64,000 bases of DNA, taken from positions 1,798,001 to 1,862,000 of the forward strand of contig JACZZP010000002.1 in the NCBI GenBank assembly GCA_015183035.1, read 5' to 3'. Shown piece after piece: positions 50,601 to 63,417 of this stretch; position 1 is the stretch's first letter, and the number at the start of each line of letters is the position of its first letter. This DNA comes from Meloidogyne chitwoodi. Taxonomy: Eukaryota > Nematoda > Chromadorea > Rhabditida > Meloidogynidae. Below the pieces are notes generated by a model. The model was not told the origin of the DNA. It saw only the letters and a program-made list of their open reading frames with translations, and made no database searches. The position numbers and the translations under genes were made by a program.

Positions 50601-53600
50601 AAAGAAAACAAATGGTAAAATATTAAAAAATATATATTTATTTAATATTTATTTATTTTAAAAAGGAATCTTGTGCTGAAGAACTTCGTCGTGCTAGACA
50701 AACACATACAAATAAAGGGGAACAATATTTACGTGTTAGAGAAGTAATTTAATTATTTGAATTAATTTTTAAAAATAATTAAAAAAAGGTAACAATTCGT
50801 CAAGAATGTAATAATAATAATAATCAAATTAATAATAATAATAATGAACAAATAAAACAACAAAAACAATTTTTAATTCGTAATTCTTCTGAAGGAAATA
50901 ATAATCAACAAATATTATTATTTAATCAAAAAAGAAAAAATAAAGAAATTGAAAAACGTAAAAAAGCAGAAGAAGAAGCTTTAAATAAAAAATCAGATGC
51001 TGAACAAGAAGTTATTAAATTAGAAAAAGAATTAGATGAATATAAAATTAAATTAAAAGAATTAAGGGTAAGTAGAATATTTAATTTATTAATAATAATT
51101 AATTTTATATTTTTAATAATTCCCAATGCTTTTTTATTTATTTGCTTCAACACTTTTTATCAATTCATTTTTTTCAAATTTATTTTTTTATTGGTTTTAA
51201 AAGCAGAATAGACCGGAAACAGTAACCTCTTCTTTTATTTCAATTTAATATTTGGTGTACATATTAGCACTCACAATTCTCAAATTTCTTGGTTTAAATG
51301 AAAAAATAAAAAAAGAGAAAAAAATATTTTTTATTTCCTTTAGAATAGCAAAAAAACATTTTTGAAAAAAAGGAGAATTGCCACATTTTTCTTCTTTTTT
51401 ATTGTCCATTCAACGTCATTAAAGTAAAAAAAAGTTGTTAAAGAAAAAAAAAGAAAAGCTAATTTTTAGGTCTTTTTAAAGGGAAAATAATAATATTTTT
51501 ATTTTTAATTAAAAAATTAAAATATATTTATTTATTTATTTTTTAATTATAAAATACCTCTAAGAAAATAAGAATTAAATATTTAAATTTATCTGAGAAA
51601 GACAAAAATTAAATATTTAAATTTTTAATATTTTCTTTATATTTTACAACAATTTTTTTTAATTTTTTCTTCTTTCAAGCACCTCTTTTTTCTGTTATTT
51701 ATTTTTACATTTAAATCCAATTTCCTTTTTTCTTTTTATTTTATTTTTATTTTTTCTTTATCTTCTTATTTTACAAATAATTCTCCTTTTTTTATTATTA
51801 TTATTTTTTTGTTTATCGTTAAAAAGTCGTTGTCATGTCTCATCTCTTCCGCCGCCAAACACATAGACGGCGTGATCTTTTTTTGTAAAGAGTTATTTGA
51901 AGGAAAGGAATGACTGGCACATTTTTTCAAAAGTATTGTGTGAGTAGTGCAAAAGTGGATTTAGTTTAGGAAAGAAAAAAGCCAAAAAAAAGAAAATTAG
52001 TATTTATAAAAGAAGGGCTGTTATTTTATTTTCTTTTACTTATGTGTGCCAAACTTTGCCTAAAGGGGGGAGTAACACTTAAATATATTTTATAAATAAA
52101 AATGATGACAAGATTATTTAATTTTTTTAATTTATTTTTTAATATTCAATTATTTTACCTTATTTTCTTTTTTTATTTTATTTATTTTCTTCTGATATAA
52201 TATATAAATATTAATTTATTTATAATTTAATTTTTAAATTAAATTTATTTATTTATTTTTTTAATAATTAAAGTTATTTTTATTTTATTTTTAATAATTC
52301 CATTCAAATATAATCATATTTTTTGAAGTCTTATATTTATTCTCATGAGACCATTATTCAAAAATATATTTTATATTATTATTTATGATATTATCTTTTA
52401 AAATGATTTATTTATTTATTTAAAAAAATAATCCTGAACTTTTTTTATTTTAAATTTTTATTAAAAAAAAAAATAATAATTATTATTATTATTTTAGTGT
52501 CAAACAATACACGAACTTTCTGATTTAATTCGTCAATGCGAACTAACAACAATAGCTTGTACTGCTACTTTTCTTAAAGTAATTAATAAATTAATAATAA
52601 TAATAATAATATTTAATTTAATTTAAAAAAGGGAATTGCCAATTTATGGGCACCTGTGCCGAAAGAATTAGAAAGTCTTGCTGATGTTGCCAGAACTAGT
52701 CAACCTGGTCAAGAATTTATGTCATTCCTTCAACAACAACAATCATTTTCTTTAATTAATTCATCAGATACACTACAAAATGGAAAATGGTTTGATATTT
52801 TTAAATTAATTATTCTCTCCTTTTATTAGTAAAATGATTGTTTCTTCATCTACTACTAATAATAAACCACCTCCTTTTTGTTCTTCTGATTCTGTTTCTT
52901 CCCCTTTACAACGTCCAACTACTCTTTTAAATTCCCAAAAATGTGATGGTAGTAGTACAACACCAAGTCTTGCATCATGTTCATCTTCCATTCCTTCACC
53001 TAATAGAGCTGTTCAACGAAGAAATGCCTTGGCAGATACTGAAGAACATTTGATTGTTTCTGAAGTAAAATAATTAAATAAATAAATATTTAATTATTTT
53101 ATAAAAAAAGGCCCAACAAAAAAGGAGAATAGCTAGTAAAACTTCAATGGCTAAACTTTTTGATATTCAATCTTCCTCTTCTTCTTCACCATCTGCTGCG
53201 GCAATTGCTTCTTCTTCTTCTTCTATAATTTATTCTGAAGCAGCCCATTCTCATAAATTACAAAGAACAAGACAAGTGGCTAAATGTGCACAAGTTTGTT
53301 TTTCTTTTTTTAAATAAATAAATAAATACAGTCTTATATTAAAATTAGAAATAGTTGTTACATAACAATTCTCTTTATATAAATTAAAATTAGATTGGAA
53401 GGTTATGGGTGCCAAGGTCTAGGTCCGGACATTTTTAAACATCATTTTTGTTTTCTGGAATTAAGAAAGTCCGGTTTAGGTTAAATAATTAAACTCAATA
53501 GCTATTAAAATATATTTATTTTATTAAATTAATTAATTAATTCTTTATATATTTTTTTAATAATTTTATTAGTGTGAACATTTATTACTTTTTGATGCTT

Positions 53601-56395
53601 TAAAATGTCAATTTTGTTCACTTGTTTGGCATCGTAAATGTTTACCAAATGTTCAAATTCATTGTTGTCAACAAAATATAAAAAGATTTGATAATAATGA
53701 ACAAAAAGATTTTATTAATTTAATAAGAAGAACAAGTATTTTTGGTGTTCCTTTAAATATACATTTAGGAGAACAAAAAAGAAAAATTCCTTTAATTTTA
53801 GAAAAATGTATAGATGAATTACAAAGAAGAGGAATGTGTTGTAAAGTAATAATTAAATTAAATTTAAAAATATATTTATTTTTATTTTTAGGGTCTTTAT
53901 CGTACTTGTGGTGTTAAAAGTAAAGTTGAAGAGATTTGTGTTCAATTTGAACAAAGTACAATTAATTCACCTGTTGATTTAAGTAATGTACATCCTGTTA
54001 GTTTTTAATAAATAAATAAATATTAATTATTTAAAATTAATTTTATTTAGTAATTATTGTGGATGGGCTAAACTTTATTTTTTTAATAAATAAAAAAATA
54101 TTAATTATTTAAAAATTAATTTTATTTAATTATTGTGGATGGACTAAACTTTATTTTTTTAATAAATAAATAAATAAATATTTAATAATTATTAAAGTGG
54201 ATTATATTTAACATTAAAAATGCCCTTTCAATTATTTAATTATTTTAAAATTTAAGATGAATATAGCTTCTGTAGTAAAACTTTATTTGCGTAGATTACC
54301 TGAGCCATTACTTACTTATGAATTATATAAAGAATGGTTAAATATTGGAATATTTTCAACAAATGAAGAAAAAGAAGAAAATAAAAATTATTCTTCTTTA
54401 CAATTTATTAATTTATTAAAACAATTAATTCAAAAATTACCAATACCAAATTTACAAACACTTCGTTTTTTAATTTTACATTTAAATAGAATTACTTGGT
54501 TTGAACTTCAAAATTTAATGACAGCATCAAATTTAGGTGGCCACACTTTTAAAATATTTTAAATATTTATTTATTTAATTAATTAATTTATTTTTAGCAG
54601 CAGTTATTGCCCCTTCTCTTCTTTGGCAACATTTACCTTTACCTAATGCAATTATTGGTAAAGGAGGAGGAATATCTTCTAATAATAATTATTCTTCTTC
54701 TTCTAATTGTATTAATTCAACAAATAATAATAATAATGTAATTAATTTATTTAATTAAATTAAAATAATAATTTAACAAATATAATTTTATAAATATTAT
54801 TAAGAATATTTAAGTTATATAATTAATTAATTTATAATTAATTAATTTATAATTAATTAATTTATAATTAATTATATTTTAATTATATTTACTATTTTTT
54901 ACCATTAAAAATTATTAATTTATTTTTTAAAAATAATTTAATTAATTAATATTTTTAAGCAACAACAACAATTTATTAGTGATGCTCATCGTCAAAGTAA
55001 AACAGTTGAATTACTTATTAAATATGCTTTTGAAATATTTGACGAAGATCGTCGTTTAGATTGGTGTACATTTTTTTCAGAATATCCATTAGTAACACAA
55101 CCACAACAACAAAGAAGACATTCATTAGCAGCTACTTCTGGAGAAATTATTTGTGATTCTTCTCAACAAAATAATAATAATAATAAAATTAATAATAATA
55201 ATAATGTTTATCAAGAATCTAATGATGAAGAAGATATAATAATAGATGAAGAAGATAATGATGATAATGAATTTATTGATTATGATGATAATGATGATGA
55301 AATTGAATTATTAATTAATAATAAAAGTAAATTACAAAAAATTATTTTTAATGGAAGAAGACAATCTTTAGAGACAACAATTAATGAAAATTTAATAAAA
55401 GATAATAATAATATAAATAATAATTTTATAAATGAAAAACAAAAATTAAGTAGATTAAAAGCATTAGGAGCAGTTATGGGAAAAAGTTGTAAGTTTTTTT
55501 TTTAAATTATTTTATTTTTACTGAAAGAAAATTAGTGAATATTTATATATTTTTAAATTAATAATTATTTTATTTTTTAAATATATGAGATCCAATGTTT
55601 ATCTCTCTTTATTATTATTTAAATAATATTTTATTTTTAAAGTACCAATAGAGGATAATAATAATAAACAAAAACAACAATTAATTAATAATTTAAATAA
55701 TAATAAATATTTATTTAAATCACAACCTTCTACAGCACCTTCTCAAAGACGTTTAAATTTTCAATCACATAAACAACGTTCCTTTACTACCTCAATTTTA
55801 GTATCTCCACTTTCTGTTAGAAGAAATAATAATAATGAAATTAATAATAATAATATGGCTATTAATTTTGAAATAAAAAAGTAAAAATAAAATTAATAAT
55901 AAATATTAAAATTAAAATTCTCTTAAAAATATAATTAATTTATTAATATTTTCTTAAATTAAAAAAATAAATAAATAATTTTACCCTTTAGTCCTTTGAA
56001 AAGGAAAATAAATTTATTTATTTGTTAACTTTTGTATGTCCGGAAGTTTAGTTCTACCAAAAAAAAAAATATTTTTTTTAAATAAATTAATTCACTTCAT
56101 TTTAAGTAATTCTTCTTCTCTTTTTACAAATAATAATCAACGAAAATTATTTTCACATAAATCTTTGGATGAAAATATTATTTTACAAAAACAACAAAAT
56201 AATAATGAACAACTTGGCAGAAGATTAACACTTAAATCTGGGGAAGTAACTGTTCAACTTGGAAAAGTAAAATAATATTATTTTTTAATTATTTAATTAA
56301 TTATTTAAAAAAAGGATTGTTTAGTAAATGATGGAAATAATCGTTTATGTGTTAAATTACTTTCATCATGTGATAAAGATGTTAGTTATGTTTAA
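44647..56395 (+). CDS. spv-1: F-BAR, C1 and RhoGAP domain protein (SPV-1/ARHGAP29 type)
   Basis: A membrane-curvature-binding GTPase-activating protein for Rho. In C. elegans SPV-1 tunes contractility of the spermatheca. The start at 44647 gives MQSNNYSPSHFSSSDSDDS. The next exons (LLLSDIERFTAHVGRLRKSL, SKSIKDLINKHSFLFKTFN, ILQALDKLENAVANSL) match the N-terminal region of the ARHGAP29/HMHA1/GMIP family. An Asn/Ser/Glu-rich part follows (47344-48640), then the F-BAR (LLEQCNDGMEIAFERCKNWS, YASQLLSFGRARLALEQEYS, ESCAEELRRARQTHT, ELTTIACTATFLKGIANLW; 50030-52740). C1 zinc finger: CAQCEHLLLFDALKCQFCSL then HRKC. RhoGAP (53740-54750) has the arginine finger in GLYRTCGVKSKVEEIC plus VVKLYLRRLPEPLLTYELY and AVIAPSLLWQHLP. 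The tail is acidic and Asn-rich, ending SCDKDVSYV. Introns reach 1.2-2 kb, much longer than in neighbours. Confidence 0.85.
45400..47343. other. Long AT-rich intron, possible alternative promoter of the RhoGAP gene
   Basis: About 1.9 kb with no recognisable gene or repeat, largely A/T runs. Directly after it, the exon at 47344-47958 opens with an ATG (MDTVISSTSLSLSKKQ). That exon could be an alternative first exon or an internal one. Transcript data would be needed to choose. Confidence 0.4.
48654..49925. other. 1.3-kb intron of the RhoGAP gene
   Basis: Non-coding and AT-rich, between the RRHSAFQLSSQIPPHPPP exon (48381-48620) and the exon beginning KQKQFSNNSNS. I see no repeat family or gene inside it. 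Confidence 0.5.
51067..52497. other. 1.4-kb intron inside the F-BAR coding region
   Basis: Lies between the coiled segment ending IKLKELR and the exon starting CQTIHELSDLIRQCEL. It is mostly T/A tracts. A small island of mixed composition at about 51835-51990 (CTTCCGCCGCCAAACAC) has no coding potential that I can see. Confidence 0.5.
53990..54200. repeat. Tandem duplication of about 76 bp in an intron of the RhoGAP gene
   Basis: The block ATTGTGGATGGGCTAAACTT followed by T-rich and ATAAATA sequence occurs at about 54055 and again, with A for G, at about 54132. A third, partial start (AAGTGGATTATA) is near 54196. It is non-coding and sits between two RhoGAP exons. Confidence 0.7.
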
Positions 56396-56744
56396 TTAAT
56401 TATTTTTAAATAAATAAATAAATATTATGCAAATAAAAAACAAAAAACGGGTAATTAACAATTTAATGATGACGAAGAATAATAAAATAATAAAATAATG
56501 TACTTTTAGTGCTTTTACAATTAAAATGTATTATTATTATTTTAATTTTCTTAAATAATTAATATATGTATTATTCATTTTATAAATATTTTTAAAAATT
56601 ACGCAATTTTATTTGTTTATTTATTTATAAAAAAAAAGAATTTGACGTATATTTAATTAAAAATAAATAAATTATATTTAGACTTTTTTTAAAAATTAAT
56701 TTATTTAAAAATAATTTATTATATAATATTTAAATTATTATTAT

Positions 56745-58898
56745 TTAAATAAATTTTGATATTTTTCCTTCATCATAAGAAAATCTTTGTTGTTTTTTAA
56801 ATTCAATTCTCTAAAAAATAATTAAATAAATAAATTTAAAAAAATAAACTTTTTCATTAAAATAATAATCTGGACATTCTGACATTCTTGTAATATTACC
56901 ACCTCTTTTTCCTTCTTTAATTAATTTTTGTGAATTATTTAATAATATTTTATTATTATTTTTTTCAGAAAATGTTCTTCTTTCAAAATTATTATTTTTA
57001 TTATTTTTTAATTTTTTAAATAATTCTCTTAAAGAATTTAAATTATTATTATTATTTGTTATTATTTCTTCACAATTATTTTCATTAATTAAATTTAAAT
57101 GAGTAAATGAAGATATTGAAGAACCAAAAAGATGTGAACGAGCACGTTTAGTTCTTTTCCATTTCCAAGGGGAATTATTATTTTGAGAAGATGTTGTTTT
57201 TATTATTTTATTATCATTTTTTGAATTATTATTATTATTTTGCCATTTTCTATTTAAAAATAAAAATTTTAATTTTTTAATAAAAATTAAAAAAATATTT
57301 CTATTAATTTTCTTATTTAAAAAATTATTATTATTATTAAATATTTACCTTAAAAAAATAAAATGTTTATTAGATTTAAAAGATTTAATTTTATTAATTT
57401 GTTTATTAAATTGTTCTTTAACTTCAGGAATTCGTAAAGAATAAATTAATGGATTAAGTAATGATTTTGCTAAAAGAAAAGATAATTGTATACAACTTAA
57501 TCCAAATAAAAGACGAAATGATCCAATATTATTTAATATATTACATTCAGAACATGTTATAGCAAATAAAATACTTTTAAAAAATAAATAAATAAATTAA
57601 TTAATTAATTTTAAAATAATAAACCCAAATATTAATTAAAATAACCCTAAATATCTTTATAGAAAATAGCAATAAATTTCCCCTTTTTTAATAAAATGTT
57701 TTTTGGTAATTTTTTGAGGATTAATTAATAAAATAAAATTTAATTAAATAAATACCTAGCAGGTGCCCATCCTAAAAGAAAACTAATACAAATAAGTAAA
57801 GTAGTCCAAAGTGTTTTACGTTCTCTTCTTCTTTTTCTTTCATTAATATTATTATTATTTTTAGTTGATTGAATTATAGATGAAGGTGATGTTGAAGAAT
57901 TATTATTATTATTATTATTAATTTTATTATTATTATTAATATTTCTTGAATGCATTAAACAAAGCTTTAATTAATTTTTAAAATTAAATTATAATTAATT
58001 AATTAATTATTTACCAATCTAGCATAACATAAAGTTATTGCTAAAAATAAAATTGTTAAAAGTCCAGCAACTGCCCATCTAAATAATTTTTCATTATAAA
58101 AATCAACACGTTCACAATTAAATAATCCTTGATTTGGTCTACTTAAGGATAAAATAAATAAACAAGCTGAAGGAAAAGACCAAGCAAAAATACAAAATAA
58201 AAAGGCTAAACGACGTAAATAATTCTTTTAAATAAAATAAATAAATTTAATAAAATAAAAATATAAAACTTTATCCATATGTGGACGTACAATTCCTACA
58301 CAATGATTTAATGCAATAAGTAATAAATGTAATGCTGCTGTTAATAAACCACCTGTTCTTAACATCTTAAAATAATTATTTAAATAATATTATTATTATA
58401 ATTTAAATAATATTTATTTACTTCAAGAGAAAGTGAAAGACAAGGTTTAGGTTGTGTATATAAAACTGTAGGTAAATAACTATTAATTAAAAGAGATAAA
58501 GCCATAACTGAAGATGACCTAAAATTAATTATTTTAATTAAATTAATTAATTAAATAAAAATAAATAAAAACCAAATATCTGAACATGTTAAACTTAAAA
58601 GAAGTGTAACTGTTGCATTTCTAACACGTGAAGCTTTTAATGCCAAAATAACCAAAAAATTAGCAATTACAGCCAATAAAGAAAGAAATAAAAATGCTGG
58701 GATTACAACTTGATACATCTAATTAAATTATTTTATTTAGATAATATTAATTAAATAATTTAATTAAATAATTAATTTAATTATTACCTTAATTCTATAA
58801 TTAATATCATTCCCATCATTTTTTTCATTTTCTAAAATAATATCAGAAATATTTATTTCTTCATAATTTTTAAATAATTTTTCTTCTTCTTTTTGCAT
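56745..58898 (-). CDS. Rhodopsin-class G-protein-coupled receptor (orphan)
   Basis: A seven-helix membrane receptor. The start at 58898 gives MQKEEEKLFKNYEEINISD, an acidic extracellular N terminus. Helices: VVIPAFLFLSLLAVIANFLV (TM1), ATVTLLLSLTCSDIWSSSV (TM2), LRTGGLLTAALHLLLIALN (TM3), LAFLFCIFAWSFPSACLFIL (TM4), FRWAVAGLLTILFLAITLCY (TM5), TLLICISFLLGWAPASILFA (TM6), and LLAKSLLNPLIYSLR (TM7, NPxxY-type). The DRY position at the end of TM3 is NHC, unusual for the class. The third loop is long and Asn/Ser-rich, followed by a basic ERKRRRERKTLW stretch. The C-terminal tail is Asn/Lys-rich and ends DEGKISKFI. Seven or more introns are present. I cannot assign a ligand; the NPLIYSLRIPEVKEQF stretch recalls peptide or lipid receptors. 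The gene is convergent with the RhoGAP gene, 350 bp apart. Confidence 0.85.
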
Positions 58899-61872
58899 TA
58901 TTTTAAATATTTAAATTAATTAAAAAGAGAATATTATTTTTATTTAAATTATTTATCTTTCCTTATTTTTTAAAATATCTTCTCTTCTCTTTTCTTTTCT
59001 TCTCTTTTTTTTATTTTTTAGGGCGGCAACATTTTTTTTAATTTTCCATTCTTTTACGTTTCTTTATTGTCTTTTTGTTTTAAAAATCCTTGCAATTTAA
59101 AAAAAGTAAAAAAAGGTTTTCTCCCTTTTTTATGGATTAACAAACCTTTGAAAAAAAAATTATTTAAAAATATTATAATTTAAAAAAAAAGAGTGGGTGG
59201 AGAAAAGAAAAAATGATTGGATAAAATAAAAAAACTATTTTTAGATTTTATAAATAATATTATTTAATCAATATTTTAGGCAATTATTTTATTACATTTA
59301 TTTATAAGAAAAAGGATAAATTAAAATTTAAATATTTTTAATAAAATTATTTTTAATTTTATTTAAAAAAAATATTTAAAATATTTAAAAATTTAAATTT
59401 TAGGCAAAATAAATAATTTATTTATTTTTAAAAAGAGGGAGAGATTTAAATAAATAAAGTGCTTTAAAAAGTCTCTCTCTTTTATTTTAAAATAAACAAA
59501 TTAACTAATTTCTTATAAAATAAAAAAAAATAAAAAAAGTTTTTTTTTATTTATTAGAAATGTGATATTAATTTAATAAAAATATTTAAAATTAATTTAA
59601 AAATTATTTATTTAATTTATTTAATTTTTAATAAAAAAATTAAATCAAAAAATGGAAAAGTTTTATTTAAAAAATAGAGAAAGAAAAAACAATTTCTCTT
59701 CTTTTAAATAAAATTAAATTATTTATTATTATTTAAAATAATAAAATATTTTTTTTTCATTTAATATTAAAATAAATTTTAAAATATATTAAATAATTAT
59801 TTAAAAATTAAAATAAGAAAAGTTAAATATATTTAATAAATTAATTTAATTATTTTATTTTAAATTAATTATTTAATAGAGTATTAAAATTATATAAAAT
59901 TAATTATATATTTTTAATTAAATTGTTTTATATAAATTATTATTTTCTTTTTTAAATATTAAAAAAATGATAAATATTTTTCTAACAAAATTTAAAAAAA
60001 AAATAATTAAAAATGGCTGCTATTAGCAACAAAAACATTTATCTTTTTTTTTAATTATTATTTTTTTACATATAAAAATGAATTAATAATAAAATTGAAA
60101 AAATAAAAAATAAAATATATTTTTTAATTTTAAAAATAAATAGTAATAAATTGTTTTATTAATTATTATTTTAAAAAATTAAAAAAAATAAATCCTCATG
60201 GGAAAACACTAAAATAAAAATTCAGAGATTTTAAAGTAAAAATTAATTTAAAAAAAGAGAATTTTTACAAATTTTGTCAATTTAATATTTTTTAAAAGTT
60301 TTAAAAATAGAAAAAATTAAAATTTGATTTTAAAATAAATAAATTAAATAGTAATTATTTTTAAAAATAATTTTAAAAAGATCAAATATCTTCTTTCTTT
60401 TTAAATAATTTAGATTTAAAAAAATGACAAGTTTGTATGTGTCATTTTATTAAATAATTTATTTTTAAAATATATAAAAATGTCATTGAGGGGAATATGA
60501 GAAATTGAAAGATTTTAGTGAAGAAAAAAAAAGAAACAATTTAAAAAAAGAATTAAAAGATATATTTTAAAAATATATTTTTTAAAAATTAATATTAAAC
60601 ATTTTCTAATTTTTAAAAATAAATATCCAATTACTGAGATAATTATAAATATTTAAATTATTTACACTCTAATAATTCCTTTAAAGTTTATTTTTAAATA
60701 AAAAATATATTTCAACTTTAATAATAAAAAATGCTTTATTATTTAAATATTCTATTTAAAGAAAAAACTTTTTCTTTTTTAATGGAAAAAGAAGGAACTT
60801 TATTTTTTAATAAACAAAGTTTAAAAGAAAAAGAATTGTCAAAAAAAGGTACACATTTTATTAAAAAAATATATATTTAAATATGAATAGAATTGTCAAA
60901 AAGTTTTAAAAAATCTAAATAATTATTATTTCCTTATTTAGATTATTTATATATTTAATTAAAAAATATTATTATTATTTTCATAATTTATTATTTATTA
61001 AAAAAAAAAGAAACAAAAAATCTTAAGAGTGTTTTATTAAAAAAATAACCTTAAAAAATATTAAAAAAACAAAATATTTTTTTATTAATTAATTATAATA
61101 GAAATGCTTGAGTGATACTTAAAATACTAAAAAAGGCTAAAGGCTAAATAATATTTTAAAATAAATATTTACTTTTTAGTTAAAAGATTTTATTATTAAA
61201 AAATAAATAATTAACATTTATAAAAATATTTTTGTTATTTTTTAAAGAAAATAAATAACAAAATTTAAATTAGATATATTATGTTTAATCTTTTTTAAAA
61301 ATAAAATTAGCACAATTTCTATATTTGTTTATTTTTATAAAATAAATTTGCAATAAATCCTATTTACAAAATAAAATGCAAAAAATAAAAAATATATTTA
61401 TAAAATATAATTGTATTTAAAATACAAAAATATATAATTTAAAAAATAGATAATTCTTTTTTTTTTAATTTAATGAAAATAATTTAAAAAATATTTTTGT
61501 ATAATTAAAAATAAATGAAGATTTTTTATAAAAATTATCAAACTATTATGGAATAAATTTTGGCTTTATTTTATGTTTTTCGAATTTATTTGCCCTCCTT
61601 TGACGAAGAAATATTTGCTGATGATATTTTTTGAATGAAAAGGATTTAGTTGATTTTTAAATTTTGAAAAATAACAGTTACTATAATTCTTTATATAATT
61701 TTAAATTAAATATATATTTACTAATTTTAAAACAATTATAAACTCTTTTTATCAATTTTAAATTTATATAAATATTTATAATTATTTAACTATTTTTATA
61801 TTTAATTATATTTTTAATTATTCTAATTATCAAATATTTATTTACAAATTCCTTCATTCTAATATTTTTATT
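58899..61872. other. 3-kb AT-rich intergenic region between two minus-strand genes
   Basis: Nothing supportable is seen. A/T runs dominate throughout, without long open frames of credible composition, inverted repeats or RNA genes. It should hold the GPCR promoter and the 3' end of the CAP-protein gene. Confidence 0.5.
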
Positions 61873-62580
61873 TTAAATACAAAGTCCATATTGACAATGA
61901 AATTTTCCATCATTTGGATTTGGGCAGTTACTACAAACTGGACCAGACTCATAAATTTTTTGACCAATATAATTTCCACTAAATTAATTAAATATATTAT
62001 TTATTTTATTTAAATGTATACGGCGGATTATATTGACAAACAATAAAAGTTTTCTTTTCAGAACAATAAGCAAGTCCACATCCAAGTTTTGCAGTATTCC
62101 ACCATGCCATCTATTTATTTAAATTATATTATATTAATAATTAATTAATAATTAATTTACTTGAGTAAAATGACCAATTGGATACCAATTTGAATTTGTT
62201 AGAATTAAATCTTTAGGAACACCTTTATTTAATGATTCATTCCACCATAAATTAGAGCAAATATTTAAAGCTTTAGCCACTGAAAAATAAAAAAAAAAGA
62301 TTATCTAAAATAATAATAATATTCTTTTAAAATCACCAATTTACTTTTTATTTTAAATAATATAGAGGTTAATTTAATAATTTAGAAAGGACTTCTTTAC
62401 CTATTAAATATTTAAACATACCATAAGTTTCTTTATATCCTAACATACAAATATTTTCTCCATTTCCTTTTGTACCAGAGTGTTTAAATTTGCATTTATT
62501 TGCCCATTTTTGTGCAATAGTTTCAATATTAGTATCATATACACAAAATTTAAGACTTTATTAAATTTTTTTTAATTAAA
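61873..62580 (-). CDS. Venom-allergen-like (CAP/SCP) protein, 5' end uncertain
   Basis: A member of the CAP superfamily. In plant-parasitic nematodes such secreted proteins are effectors delivered into roots. Exons on the minus strand give VYDTNIETIAQKWANKCKFK, HSGTKGNGENICMLGYKET, VAKALNICSNLWWNESLN, and then NSNWYPIGHFTQ joined to MAWWNTAKLGCGLAYC. The last is the CAP1-type HxTQ...W motif. The CAP2 signature CQYNPPGNYIGQKIY follows, then the cysteine-rich tail GPVCSNCPNP...CQYGLCI. Introns are at about 62402-62431, 62280, 62112-62160 and 61980-62020. Roughly the first third of a typical CAP domain is missing. A separate frame from ATG at 62678 (MIFFYRFLLSIIVIEIKLIE) looks like a signal peptide, but it does not splice in phase by the sites I can see. 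The gene may be 5'-truncated or have unseen exons. Confidence 0.7.
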
Positions 62581-62972
62581 TTTAATATTTATAATAAATT
62601 ATTTAAATATGTACCAGGTTCTATTAGCTTTATCTCAATGACAATTATGCTCAAAAGGAAACGATAAAAAAATATCATTTTTTAGAGGAAATTTATTTTT
62701 TAATAAATATAAATTTCTTAGTTTTATACCTCTAATTTTATATAAATAAATAATTAAACAGTCTGGAAAATTATTTTAAAAAATAATTAAAGTACAAATA
62801 AATAAATAAAATTTGAAACAAAATTTTGTCAAAATTATTTAAATAATTTAATTTAAAAAAAGATGATCACACTTTGGCATTCGAAACATTTTAAAATTAA
62901 AAATGAATAACAAAAATAAATGTTACAATCGGATTAATTTCCAAAAAGTCTTAAAATGAAAAATTGAAAATA

Positions 62973-62980
62973 ATAATAAT
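62973..62980. repeat. 8-bp target-site duplication, left
   Basis: ATAATAAT precedes the GG end of the element and is repeated at 63410-63417. The sequence is simple, so the match is weaker evidence than at 6259. Confidence 0.55.
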
Positions 62981-63409
62981 GGTACTTTCCTGTTATCTCC
63001 CCCCATTTCTTTTTCAACTCAAAATGGTCAATGGACATAATGGTCAAAAAGCCATCAATAAGGATTAAATTATTATTTATATATCCAGAATCTGCTGCTA
63101 ACACTCAAAAATTGAGACTTTGGGGTTCAGCGAAGTGGCGAAATAAAAAACATCGGGGCACAGCAAGGCATCATTTGGAAAGTTATTTAGCAGAATTTAT
63201 GAGCAGACAAGAAGCGAAAGATGAAAGCTTTTTTGAATGGATTCTTAAAAAGATTTCTGACATTTGGCCCCGAAATAATGTTTTATTTTTCCTTCATTTT
63301 TTATAAATACTTACGAGTAATTTAATCCTTATTGATGGCTTTTTGACCATTATGTCCATTGACCATTTTGAGTTGAAAAAGGAATGGGGGGAGATAACAG
63401 GAAAGTACC
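62981..63409 (+). mobile_element. Second Merlin-type remnant, 429 bp
   Basis: Inverted repeats of about 90 bp start GGTACTTTCCTGTTATCTCC and end with the complement. They include AATGGTCAATGGACATAATG and CATCAATAAGGATTAAATTA. The ends are GG/CC with 8-bp flanking repeats. The interior has the C-terminal end of an ISXO2-like transposase. The family is the same as the MITE at 33.2 kb and different from the element at 6.3 kb. Confidence 0.75.
63085..63306 (+). pseudogene. C-terminal fragment of a Merlin transposase
   Basis: Reads PESAANTQKLRLWGSAKWRN, KKHRGTARHHLESYLAEFMS and RQEAKDESFFEWILKKISD before TAA. The pattern (N/H)TQ..(E/L)..W..AK.RN...GT...H...YLAEF is the end of the DDE domain in IS1016/ISXO2-like transposases. 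The invariant Glu that normally follows TQ appears replaced by Arg or Leu, and everything upstream is missing, so it is inactive. Confidence 0.65.
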
Positions 63410-63417
63410 ATAATAAT

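Noticed and set aside
52806..52991. Minus-strand open frame over the RhoGAP gene
   Set aside because: It lies antisense to a Ser/Thr-rich coding exon on the plus strand.
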